Origin: CAJBIL01 sp049295655
GTDB lineage: Bacteria; Pseudomonadota; Gammaproteobacteria; Burkholderiales; Rhodocyclaceae
Direction: 5' to 3'
Length of the DNA stretch: 58,423 nucleotides
Assembly: GCA_049295655.1 (NCBI GenBank)
Contig: JBAQRB010000098.1
Span: 1-58,423 of the forward strand
Part shown: positions 37,167 to 45,390 of the stretch, one piece after another
How positions within the stretch are numbered: position 1 is the stretch's first letter
Layout of the letters: each line of letters opens with the position of its first letter
Notes under the pieces: model-generated
The model's input: only the letters and a program-made list of their open reading frames with translations
Told to the model about the DNA's origin: nothing
The model's database searches: none
Program-made: the position numbers and the translations under genes

Positions 37167-38518
37167 GCGTCGTCGACGGGCTCAAATTCTTCGAGATCGC
37201 TGAGCCTTGCCTGCGCATCCAATATCGGCAGCGCCTCGACACTCTTGAGCTTGCGTTCGATCTGCCGCGTACGGACACCGGCGGATTCGATGCTTCGCGT
37301 CGCCTGCTCGAGCTTCTTGCGGGTGGCTTCGAGCACCTCGCCGAACTTGCCGAACTCGGTCTTGATCGCCCCGAGCACGCCCCACACTTCCGACGAGCGC
37401 TGCTCGATCGCCAGCGTGCGAAAGCCCATCTGCAAGCTGTTGAGCAAGGCAGCCAGCGTCGTCGGACCGGCGATGCTGATCCGCCAGTCGCGCTGCAGGG
37501 CATCGGCCAGACCGGGCCGGCGCAGTGCTTCGGCATACAGTCCCTCGATCGGCAGATAGAGGATGGCGAAATCGGTCGTAAACGGGGGCTCGACGTATTT
37601 GTCGTGGATCTTTTTCGCCTCGTCGCGCAGGCGCATCTCGAGCGCCCTGGCCGCCACCTCGACGGCCAGCGGATCGGCGCGTTCCTGCGCTTCGAGCAGG
37701 CGCTGGTAGTCCTCCATCGGAAACTTGGCGTCGATCGGCAACCACACCGGCCGGTTGTCATCACCGCCCAGCTTGTGCCCCATTTCGCGCCCCGGCAGGC
37801 GGATGGCAAACTCGACGCGCTCATTGCCCTGCGGCCGGGTCGCCACGTTCTTCTCGTACTGTTCGGCAGTCAGCACTTGGTCGAGCAGCGCCTCCAGCTG
37901 CACCTCGCCCCAGGTGCCGCGCGTCTTGACGTTGGTCAGCACCTTCTTGAGATCGCCGACGCCGGCCGCCAGCGTCTGCATCTCCCCGAGCCCGCGATGC
38001 ACCTGTTCGAGCCGCTCGCTGACCAGCTTGAACGAATCGCCCAGGCGCTGCTCCAGCGTGGCATGCAACTTCTCGTCGACCGTCTTGCGCATCTCCTCGA
38101 GCTTGCTCGCGTTGTCGGCCTGCATGGCGCCAAGCCGCGTTTCAACCGCCAGCCGCAGCTGCTCGAAGCGCTGCTCGTTGCTCTGCGTCAGGCGCGTCAG
38201 TTGCAGGGCAAAGGATTCGAGCTGCTGACGCTGCAAGGCGCCGAGCTGCGCAAGCTGCGCCGCCAGCGTCTGGGCCAGGCGAGCGAGCGCCAGCGACTGC
38301 TCCTCGCGGTCACCACGCGACGCCTGCGCCGATTCATGCCGGCTGCGCGCCAGTTCCTCGCGCAACTCGCGCTCCAGCCGGCCCAGTCCGCCTTCCAAAG
38401 CCCGGAAATAGGATTCGACCGGTTGCCCGGCACGTGCCGAACGCTGCAGCAACAGAATCTGCAGCAGCAGGACCACAAGGCCGATCGCTGCCAGCGCGTA
38501 ATACAGGACATTGCTCAT
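37163..38518 (-). CDS. rmuC: DNA recombination protein RmuC
   Basis: The 451-residue protein has an N-terminal membrane anchor (LYYALAAIGLVVLLLQILLL, about 5-24), a long coiled coil (about 45-160) rich in Gln, Leu and Glu, and the RmuC nuclease-like domain. That domain reads LKKVLTNVKTRGTWGEVQLE (about 190-209), LPIDAKFPMEDYQ (about 256-268) and DFAILYLPIEGLYAEAL (about 318-334). RmuC limits inversions between short repeats in E. coli. It heads a two-gene unit with the DUF3293 gene. The start MSNVLYYAL is immediately followed by the anchor. Confidence 0.93.
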   Translation of the reverse strand: MSNVLYYALAAIGLVVLLLQILLLQRSARAGQPVESYFRALEGGLGRLERELREELARSRHESAQASRGDREEQSLALARLAQTLAAQLAQLGALQRQQLESFALQLTRLTQSNEQRFEQLRLAVETRLGAMQADNASKLEEMRKTVDEKLHATLEQRLGDSFKLVSERLEQVHRGLGEMQTLAAGVGDLKKVLTNVKTRGTWGEVQLEALLDQVLTAEQYEKNVATRPQGNERVEFAIRLPGREMGHKLGGDDNRPVWLPIDAKFPMEDYQRLLEAQERADPLAVEVAARALEMRLRDEAKKIHDKYVEPPFTTDFAILYLPIEGLYAEALRRPGLADALQRDWRISIAGPTTLAALLNSLQMGFRTLAIEQRSSEVWGVLGAIKTEFGKFGEVLEATRKKLEQATRSIESAGVRTRQIERKLKSVEALPILDAQARLSDLEEFEPVDDA

Positions 38519-38591
38519 CGGTCACCGCCGCCCAAAGACAATACAAGCCGATGCAGGAAGGGCAGGAACAAGTTCATGCACGGCTTGCGTC

Positions 38592-41500
38592 CTACTTGAG
38601 CGAAAAATCGGCACGGCTTGCCCTGGCTTTTTCGCTCGCCCCGGCTTTGGCATCGGCCACCCCGAACTTGGCGGGAAGCAGGAAGATCCGCTCCGGTGAA
38701 AGCTCGCGGGCGATCAGCCAGTCGCGGACTGCCTTCGCCCGGCGATCGGCCAGGGCCCGAAGATCGTCATCGCCTACGGTCGAATGGGTCAGCATCAGTT
38801 TTTCCATTTCCTCGACGGGAAGCGATTTGACCATGCCGACCAGATTGCGCGGCTTGGGAAACTTCTCTTCACGATAGACGCGCTCGAGCAGCACCGGGTA
38901 TTCCTGTGCGCCGACCTCGACCGTCTCGAGCGCACCGCTCTCGATCCCCTTCTTCACCAGATCGTCACGCTTGAGCGTCCTCACCTTGCGCTCGATACGG
39001 GCACTCTTCAACCCCTCGCGATCGCGCTCGGGATCGACCCGCCCCTCGATTTCGAGCTTGAGCGCCGGGCGGTCAAGCAGCGCCTTGCCGAGATTCTCGA
39101 GGCGTTTCTCGGCAGACGGCGTGAGCATGGCGCGACCATAGTCAAATTCGATGAACGACAATTCCTCGCCACCGCCAAAAATCGAACCAAGCAAGGCAAA
39201 GGGCGAAGTCACCGCCTTGACGAACAAATTGACGATCACCTTGATCACCAGTCCGCCCATGCTGAACTGCGGATCATCGAGAGAGCCGGCAATCGGCAGA
39301 TTGACATCGATCTCGCCATTCCGGTTCTTCAGCAGCGCCACCGCCAGCGTGACCGGCAGCTTGGTCGCATCGGGGCTGTCGACCGCATCGCCGAAGGTCA
39401 GCTGATCGACGAAAACCCGGTTTTCCGCCTCCAGCTGGTTGTTCTCGATCTTGTACTTCACGAACAGCGACAGCTTCCCCTTTTCGATGGCATAACCCGC
39501 ATACTTGCCCGAATAAGGAGAAAGCGAGGTCATTTCGATGCCTTTGATGTCGGCCTGCAGATCGAGGAAAGGCTTGGCCGACAGCGGATTGATCTTGGCC
39601 ATCACGGTCAGGGGCGCGACATTATCGTAGCTGCCGCGCAAATCAAGGCTCGCCACGCTGTCAGGCGCCGAGGAGAGCCCGCTGACCCGGCCACCGATCT
39701 GCTTCAGACGGGCCGAATAATTCGGCTTGACGAAGTTGTCAGTGAAATTGACACTGCCGCCCTGCAGGGTAATCTTGCCGATTTTTACCGGTAGCGGTGT
39801 CCTGTCGGCGACGGCAAGCGGTGCAACCGCCTTGCCACCGCCAGACTCGACGGGCCGGACGGCTGCCTCGGCGGTCTGCACCGATGCGGTAGCCGGCTGA
39901 TCGCTCTTGCGCACCATCTGCAGCAGGTTGAGCTTGCCCTCGGGGCTGACGATGACGCGGGCAAAGAAATCGGCGAGCGCCACTTCGCCGATCGAGACTG
40001 AATCGGGATTGAGGCGCAGATCGACCTTCCCGAAATAGAGCGACTTCCAGCGCAGGAAATCGGCCGAATTGATCTTGTCGATCGCATTGAAATCGCCAAC
40101 CGTCGCCTGCCCGGCAAAACCACCGGCCAAGCGATCGGTGCCCTGGCGCAACTGGAAGTCGCCATCGAGCGTCACCTGGCCGCGTGTCACCGCAACGTTC
40201 AGGTTCTCGGTGAAATAAGGCTGCAGCGGCAGCAATTCGACGCTTTTGACCGCCAGCTTGAGATTCGTATCGAACGGAAACAGCTTCACGCTACCCCCGA
40301 TATCGACCGACCCCTTGCCATTGAGCTTGAAGCGGGAAGCCAGCGTAGCCGTCTGGCCCGGTTCAAGCGACAGGTTGTCGATATCGACTGCCAGCCCCTC
40401 GATGACGTTCACCGCTGCCGGCGACACCGATCTGTCCTCGAAGCGCACGCCGATATCCTCGCCGCGATACTTGACGACCTTGACCTTCCATGGCGCCTCT
40501 TCCTCTTTGGCGGTTTTTTGTGCCGTCTGCACGGCGCGCAGCGACGGCGGTTTGAGCCAGTCGATCGAGCCATCCGCGGCGCGGCGGATCAGCATGCGCG
40601 TCCCGCGCACCGACACGTCGCCGAGCAGTAATTCGTGTTTTGCCAGATTGAACAGGCCGTTTTTCACGGCAATGGTGTCGACCTTGAGCCATTCCTGCGC
40701 CTTGACTCGCCAGGCGACATCGAACTCGGCCGGAACGCTGCCCTTGCTGTCGAGCTTGCGCAGATCCAGATCGAAACCCTCGATGCTCGCACGCACCGAC
40801 TTGCCGCCCGACTCGTCAAGCCAGTGCACGACGCCGCCCTTGACGCTGGCCGCCGCAATCGACCACGCCACGGGCAGCGCAGGCGGCTCTTCGGCCTTGT
40901 CGGCGGACGGGGATTGGGGGAGCAGGTCGAGCCAGTTGATCGTCCCCTGCCGCCCGACCCGGGCATGAATCTCGGGCGAATCGATCGCAATACGATCGAC
41001 AACGAAATTGCGATTCAGCAAGTCCGCCGATCCCATGAGCAGATCAAGACGCTTGACCGAAACCAGCGGCAAATCCGTGGACTCGCTGATCCGCAGGTCC
41101 TTCAAGGCCACGCTCCCCGACAGGCCGAGCGTCGACGGCTTTTCCTGCTGTTGCAGGAAAAGCAGCCTGAGATCGCCGTCGAGCGCCCCCGCGTGCACCT
41201 TGATCGGCAACTGCAACGGCGAATAGTCGAGGTATTTGCCGATCGGGAAGTCATCGAGATCGAGCACCAGCTCGCTTTCATGCGATTTTGCAAACGGTTT
41301 GCTCTTGCCTTTCAGTGCCAGCGACGCACCGTCGACCTTTGCCGAAAAGGCCGGCTCGACAAAAATTTCAACAGCATAGGGCAGGCTCGAGATAAAAGGC
41401 AGGGTCAGATTGATATCGCTGACGACATGCTGTTTACCCAGCGGTCGATCGTCGAACTCGATCGCCCCGCCGGAGAGCTGGATATTGTTGAGCGAGAATG

Positions 41501-41963
41501 GCAATAGCGGCGTCGTCGATTCGGGCTTGGCCAGCATCTCGTCGATCAGGTCGGAAAAGTTGTAACGCTGATCCGCCAGGCGAACAATCCTGAGCCTGGC
41601 GCCTTCCAGGCGTATTTCACTGACGACCGGCCCACCCCGGAACAAGGAACTCGACTCGAGATTGGCGTACAGGCGGTCAAAACCTGCCACGGGTTCGCCG
41701 CCGTCCTTCTCATCGACCACAAAACCATCGATCTGCAGCGACAGCGTATAGGGATTGAAACTGATGCCCTGAATCGAAACCGGCCGATGCAGCGCTTCGG
41801 ACAGTTTGTCGAGCAGAACCGACTTGAGCACAGGCGGCACGATAAAAAAACCGGCGATGCTGATCGCAATAAACGCAAGCAATGCACGCAGTCCGTGCTT
41901 TCTGGCTTTGGGCGACCGAAGGGTTGTCGCAATCGCGGCTTTGTCGATCATGGCGGCGGGCAT
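38592..41963 (-). CDS. Giant DUF748/AsmA-like protein with OmpA-like C-terminus
   Basis: The 1123-residue protein has one N-terminal membrane helix (LLAFIAISIAGFFIVPPVL, about 28-46). A very long periplasmic beta-rich region of AsmA/DUF748 type follows, starting with HRPVSIQGISFNPYTLSLQI. The C-terminal 200 residues include an OmpA-like segment (FDYGRAMLTPSAEKRL, about 940-955) with ALADRRAKAVRDWLIARELS near the end. Proteins of this family span the periplasm as hydrophobic grooves and are linked to lipid transport between membranes. Two start ATGs 9 nt apart are available (41963, 41954). A 14-base homopolymer lies 15-28 nt upstream (see separate entry). It stands alone on its strand. Confidence 0.88.
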   Translation of the reverse strand: MPAAMIDKAAIATTLRSPKARKHGLRALLAFIAISIAGFFIVPPVLKSVLLDKLSEALHRPVSIQGISFNPYTLSLQIDGFVVDEKDGGEPVAGFDRLYANLESSSLFRGGPVVSEIRLEGARLRIVRLADQRYNFSDLIDEMLAKPESTTPLLPFSLNNIQLSGGAIEFDDRPLGKQHVVSDINLTLPFISSLPYAVEIFVEPAFSAKVDGASLALKGKSKPFAKSHESELVLDLDDFPIGKYLDYSPLQLPIKVHAGALDGDLRLLFLQQQEKPSTLGLSGSVALKDLRISESTDLPLVSVKRLDLLMGSADLLNRNFVVDRIAIDSPEIHARVGRQGTINWLDLLPQSPSADKAEEPPALPVAWSIAAASVKGGVVHWLDESGGKSVRASIEGFDLDLRKLDSKGSVPAEFDVAWRVKAQEWLKVDTIAVKNGLFNLAKHELLLGDVSVRGTRMLIRRAADGSIDWLKPPSLRAVQTAQKTAKEEEAPWKVKVVKYRGEDIGVRFEDRSVSPAAVNVIEGLAVDIDNLSLEPGQTATLASRFKLNGKGSVDIGGSVKLFPFDTNLKLAVKSVELLPLQPYFTENLNVAVTRGQVTLDGDFQLRQGTDRLAGGFAGQATVGDFNAIDKINSADFLRWKSLYFGKVDLRLNPDSVSIGEVALADFFARVIVSPEGKLNLLQMVRKSDQPATASVQTAEAAVRPVESGGGKAVAPLAVADRTPLPVKIGKITLQGGSVNFTDNFVKPNYSARLKQIGGRVSGLSSAPDSVASLDLRGSYDNVAPLTVMAKINPLSAKPFLDLQADIKGIEMTSLSPYSGKYAGYAIEKGKLSLFVKYKIENNQLEAENRVFVDQLTFGDAVDSPDATKLPVTLAVALLKNRNGEIDVNLPIAGSLDDPQFSMGGLVIKVIVNLFVKAVTSPFALLGSIFGGGEELSFIEFDYGRAMLTPSAEKRLENLGKALLDRPALKLEIEGRVDPERDREGLKSARIERKVRTLKRDDLVKKGIESGALETVEVGAQEYPVLLERVYREEKFPKPRNLVGMVKSLPVEEMEKLMLTHSTVGDDDLRALADRRAKAVRDWLIARELSPERIFLLPAKFGVADAKAGASEKARASRADFSLK

Positions 41964-41977
41964 TCAATGAAGAATCA

Positions 41978-41991
41978 GGGGGGGGGGGGGG
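41978..41991. repeat. 14-bp G:C homopolymer in the leader of the DUF748 gene
   Basis: Fourteen consecutive G on the plus strand (C on the coding strand) lie 15-28 nt upstream of the DUF748 start. Such tracts are slippage-prone and, in this position, can vary promoter spacing or ribosome access. No other tract of this length was noticed in the window. Confidence 0.9.
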
Positions 41992-42085
41992 ATCTATCAA
42001 GAACATGGCATAGCCAGACCCGACAAGCCCATTTTCAAGGCAATCAGGCTAAAATGAAAAGATACACTTTATCCACGGGCTGGTC

Positions 42086-42154
42086 ATGATGAAAACACTC
42101 ATCATCGAGGACAGCACGAGGGCAGAACTGGGGTCACCGGACCACCCTGCCTGA
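42086..42154 (+). pseudogene. Vestigial 5' end of a response-regulator gene
   Basis: A 22-codon frame begins MMKTLIIEDST and stops at TGA after an unrelated end (SPDHPA). The start matches the first beta strand and acidic pocket of a CheY-like receiver (LIIEDS), but the rest of the domain is missing. It lies 27 nt upstream of an intact receiver gene. It may be a relic or a short leader peptide. Confidence 0.35.
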
Positions 42155-42181
42155 GACAATCAGCAACTGAAACTTACGAAG

Positions 42182-42565
42182 ATGGCAAAAAAGACTCCGG
42201 CAAAGATCCTCATCGTCGACGACAACGACCTGATGCGCACCTTGCTGCGCAGCATCCTGCGCAATGAGAATTACCAGATCATCGGCGAGACGCGAAATGG
42301 TGCACTTGCCGTCGAATTCATCGAGCGCAACAAACCCGACCTCATCTGCATGGATGTCATGATGCCCGAAATGGACGGCCTCGAAGCGCTGAAGGCAATC
42401 AAGGAAATGCACCCAGAAATCGCCATTGTGATGATCACCGGAAATCCGAGTGTCGACAATGTGCAGGAATCGATCCAGAGCGGCGCCAACGGCTTCATCG
42501 TCAAGCCGTTCAATGCGGCCAAGGTGCTCGACACCCTCAAACAAGCGCTCGGAACAGCCAAATAG
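42182..42565 (+). CDS. Single-domain CheY-like response regulator
   Basis: The 127-residue protein is a lone receiver: acidic pocket IVDDNDLMR (about 11-19), phospho-Asp in ICMDVMMPEMDG (about 59), Thr in VMITGN, and Lys in IVKPFN (about 111). The N-terminus MAKKTPAKI is basic. No kinase is next to it and gloB follows on the other strand. It may take phosphate from the distant kinases in this window or others. Its upstream leader carries a relic of another regulator start. Confidence 0.93.
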   Translation: MAKKTPAKILIVDDNDLMRTLLRSILRNENYQIIGETRNGALAVEFIERNKPDLICMDVMMPEMDGLEALKAIKEMHPEIAIVMITGNPSVDNVQESIQSGANGFIVKPFNAAKVLDTLKQALGTAK

Positions 42566-42619
42566 GCCGCGCAGTTGGCGCAGCGGCGCTCGCCCACCCG
42601 ATCGATGTGCGCAGCAAGC

Positions 42620-43381
42620 TCAGAAATTATTCTTCCACTCGCGCAGCGCCGTAAAAACCGCCAGCGCACCGGCGGCCCGAGGCACCCGGCGCCGCACCGA
42701 GGCAATCACTTCCGGCTCGCCGCAGCGCAAAAACGGATTGGTCGCTTTTTCCAGCGCAATCGTCGACGGCACGCTCGACAAGCCCCTGCTCCGGATCGCC
42801 GCCACCGCATCGACCCGCAGCTGCAAACGCGGATTGCCCGGTTCGACGGCCAGCGCGAAACGCAGGTTGGCTTCGGTGTATTCGTGTGCGCAATAGACCG
42901 CCGTCTCATCGGGCAGCGCCGCCAGCCGGGCAAGCGAATCGGCCATCTGTGCCGGGCTTCCCTCGAACAGGCGACCGCAGCCCGCACCGAACAGCGTATC
43001 GCCACAGAACAAGGCGCCTGCGCCATAATAAGCAAGGTGTCCAAGCGTATGACCGGGGACCGCGATGACGCTGAATCCGGCGTCCAGCGCATCGATGCGA
43101 ACCGTTTCACCGCCGTGCAAAGGCTGCGTCAGGCCTGTGATAGACTCCGCCGCCGGGCCGAAGACCGCGCAGGGACAATGCGCCAGCAGATCGGCAACAC
43201 CGCCCTGATGATCGGCGTGATGATGGGTGATCAGGATTGCCGCGAGCGCCAGCCCTTCGCGTTCGAGCAGATCGATAACGGGACGCGCATCGCCGGGGTC
43301 GACAACCACCGCCGTCGTGCCATTGCGCAGCAGCCAGATGTAGTTGTCCGTGAAGGCAGGGATTCGGATTACGTCGAACAT
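42620..43381 (-). CDS. gloB: Hydroxyacylglutathione hydrolase (glyoxalase II)
   Basis: The 253-residue metallo-beta-lactamase-fold enzyme hydrolyses S-lactoylglutathione to lactate and glutathione. The binuclear metal motif is THHHADHQGG (about 53-62), with further ligands in PGHTLGHLAYY (about 110-120) and FCGDTLFGAGCGRLFEG (about 125-141). The HEYTEANLRFA segment (about 167-177) gives substrate-binding residues, and the C-terminal glutathione-binding part includes NPFLR. It is divergent from the methyltransferase gene that starts 27 nt from its start, a gene order typical for betaproteobacteria. Confidence 0.96.
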   Translation of the reverse strand: MFDVIRIPAFTDNYIWLLRNGTTAVVVDPGDARPVIDLLEREGLALAAILITHHHADHQGGVADLLAHCPCAVFGPAAESITGLTQPLHGGETVRIDALDAGFSVIAVPGHTLGHLAYYGAGALFCGDTLFGAGCGRLFEGSPAQMADSLARLAALPDETAVYCAHEYTEANLRFALAVEPGNPRLQLRVDAVAAIRSRGLSSVPSTIALEKATNPFLRCGEPEVIASVRRRVPRAAGALAVFTALREWKNNF

Positions 43382-43408
43382 TGTTTCATTGTCGGAGAAG
43401 TGCAGAAA

Positions 43409-44134
43409 ATGTCAATTCCCGGGATCGATGACTGGCTCCAGACACCGCAAGGACGCTACGTCATGGCGTGGGAACGGAGCAAGGTCGACGCCATGCTGGC
43501 CGATGTTTTCGGCTACAACGCATTGCAACTCGGATTGCCGCAAATCGACCTGCTCGGACAGAACCGCATTCCCCTGCGCCAGAGCGCCGGCGAATCGGGC
43601 AAGGTCGACGTGCTCTGCGACCTGCGCCAGCTCCCGTTTTCGGCGCAAAGCATCGATCTTGTCGTGATGCCGCACGTTCTCGAATTCCACGAAGACCCGC
43701 ACCAGATACTGCGCGAGGCCGAACGCATCCTGATTCCCGAGGGACAGCTCGTGATTGTCGGCTTCAACCCGCTCTCGCTATGGGGACTGCGCCGACGGCT
43801 GCCCGGCGGCCCGCATTCTTTCCCGTGGAATGGCGACTACATCTCGGTGCCTCGCCTCAGGGACTGGCTGCAACTGCTCGGCATGGAGGTCGATCGCGGC
43901 AATTTCGGCTGCTACGCCCCGCCCTTCGAGCAGTCGCACTGGCTCAGGCGCTCGCACTTCATGGAAGCTGCCGGAGACCGCTGGTGGGGGTTTGCCGGCG
44001 GCATCTATTTATTACGGGCGGTCAAGCGCGTGCATGGCATGCGCCTGATCCTGCCCGCCTGGAACCAGCGCAAGGTGCCCGGCAAGGCACTTGGCGCCGT
44101 TGCTCAAAAGGAAATTTCACACCGTGGCCAATGA
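43409..44134 (+). CDS. Class I SAM-dependent methyltransferase
   Basis: The 241-residue protein has the methyltransferase type 11 core: LRQLPFSAQSIDLVVMPHVLEF (about 75-96), a HQILREAERILIPEGQLVIVGF strand-helix (about 101-122) and NPLSLWGLRR. The usual N-terminal GxGxG motif is weak or absent (QSAGESGKVDVLCD region), so SAM binding could be altered. The ATG at 43409 follows AGAAG; the frame is open far upstream only across gloB antisense. It overlaps rnhA by 11 nt. The target is unknown. Confidence 0.85.
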   Translation: MSIPGIDDWLQTPQGRYVMAWERSKVDAMLADVFGYNALQLGLPQIDLLGQNRIPLRQSAGESGKVDVLCDLRQLPFSAQSIDLVVMPHVLEFHEDPHQILREAERILIPEGQLVIVGFNPLSLWGLRRRLPGGPHSFPWNGDYISVPRLRDWLQLLGMEVDRGNFGCYAPPFEQSHWLRRSHFMEAAGDRWWGFAGGIYLLRAVKRVHGMRLILPAWNQRKVPGKALGAVAQKEISHRGQ

Positions 44135-44597
44135 AGAAATCGTCGATATCTACGCTGACGGCGGTTGCCGCGGCAATCCCGGCCCCGGCGGCTGGGGCGT
44201 GCTGATGCAAGCCGGCGAACACCGCAAGGAACTCTGGGGTGGCGAGCCGGATACCACCAACAACCGCATGGAGTTGACCGCCGTCATTCGCGCGCTGGAA
44301 GCCCTCAAGCGGCCGACCGTCGCTCGCGTCCATACCGACTCGCAGTATGTACAAAAAGGCATCAGCGAATGGATCCATAACTGGAAACGCAACGGCTGGC
44401 GTACGTCGGACAAGAAACCGGTGAAGAATGCCGACCTCTGGCAGATTCTCGACGGCCTCGCCAAACAGCACCAGATCAACTGGATCTGGGTCAAGGGGCA
44501 CGCCGGCCACGTCGGCAACGAGCATGCCGACGGACTGGCCAATCGCGGCATCGATGAATTTCTGGCCAACCGGCGGGCAGCCAGCCGCTCGCAATAG
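44124..44597 (+). CDS. rnhA: Ribonuclease HI
   Basis: The 157-residue enzyme degrades RNA in RNA-DNA hybrids. The four catalytic acids are visible in IYADGGCRGNPGPGG (Asp), NRMELTA (Glu), HTDSQYVQKG (Asp) and GNEHADGLAN (Asp); the handle region IHNWKRNGW is present. I choose the GTG at 44124 (VANEEIVDIYADG), which gives the usual length, over the ATG 33 nt upstream; either start lies inside the end of the methyltransferase gene. dnaQ follows on the same strand. Confidence 0.95.
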   Translation: MANEEIVDIYADGGCRGNPGPGGWGVLMQAGEHRKELWGGEPDTTNNRMELTAVIRALEALKRPTVARVHTDSQYVQKGISEWIHNWKRNGWRTSDKKPVKNADLWQILDGLAKQHQINWIWVKGHAGHVGNEHADGLANRGIDEFLANRRAASRSQ

Positions 44598-44670
44598 AAG
44601 ATTCATGATGCAGATCAACGCCGCAGCGCACTGACTGCGGCCACAATCCAGCCGCCAACAGAAGACCACC

Positions 44671-45390
44671 ATGCGCCAGATTTTTCTCGATACCGAAACC
44701 ACCGGCCTTGAGCACAAGCTCGGGCACCGCGTCATCGAAATCGCCTGCGTCGAGATGACCAACCGGCGCCTCACCCATCGCCATTTTCACCGCTACATCA
44801 ACCCCGAACGAGAAATCGACTCGGGGGCACAGGCCGTACACGGCATCAGCCGCGACTTTCTGCGCGACAAGCCGCACTTCACCGACATCGCCGCCGAATT
44901 TCTCGACTTCGTGCGCGGCGCCGAACTGATCATCCACAACGCGCCGTTCGACATCGGCTTTCTCAATGCCGAACTCGCACTGCTCGACATGGCGCCGGTC
45001 AATACCGTCTGCCACGGCGTATGCGACACCTTGCGCATGGCCAAGGACCTGCATCCGGGCAAGAAAAACAATCTGAACGCCCTGTGCGAACGCTACGGCG
45101 TAGATAACTCGCGGCGCACGCTGCACGGCGCGCTGCTCGACGCCGAAATTCTCGCTGAAGTCTATGTCGCCATGACGCGTGGCCAGGAAAGCCTGATCAT
45201 GGACCTCGGCAACGACAATGCCAACGCGCTCGACGTCGCCCGCCAGCTGCAAAGCAGCAGCGAGCGCAACGCGCTACGCGTTCTGCGCGCCAGCGACGCG
45301 GAATTGGCCGAGCACGCGCAGCAGCTGACCGCCATCGAAAAAGAAAGCAAGGGCAAATGCCTCTGGCTGCCGCGCGAAGCCAGCAACTGA
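44671..45390 (+). CDS. dnaQ: DNA polymerase III epsilon subunit (3'-5' exonuclease)
   Basis: The 239-residue proofreading subunit carries ExoI IFLDTETTGLE (about 4-14), ExoII IIHNAPFDIGFLNAEL (about 88-103) and ExoIII HGALLDAEILAEVY (about 152-165). The last 60 residues form the polymerase-binding tail. The neighbouring order rnhA-dnaQ is conserved in many proteobacteria. The last 34 nt overlap the open frame of the nosD-like gene. Confidence 0.96.
   Translation: MRQIFLDTETTGLEHKLGHRVIEIACVEMTNRRLTHRHFHRYINPEREIDSGAQAVHGISRDFLRDKPHFTDIAAEFLDFVRGAELIIHNAPFDIGFLNAELALLDMAPVNTVCHGVCDTLRMAKDLHPGKKNNLNALCERYGVDNSRRTLHGALLDAEILAEVYVAMTRGQESLIMDLGNDNANALDVARQLQSSSERNALRVLRASDAELAEHAQQLTAIEKESKGKCLWLPREASN

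Noticed and set aside
44621..44642. Hairpin after rnhA as terminator
   Set aside because: The stem GCCGCAG/CTGCGGC is present but has no T tract, and dnaQ follows at once on the same strand.
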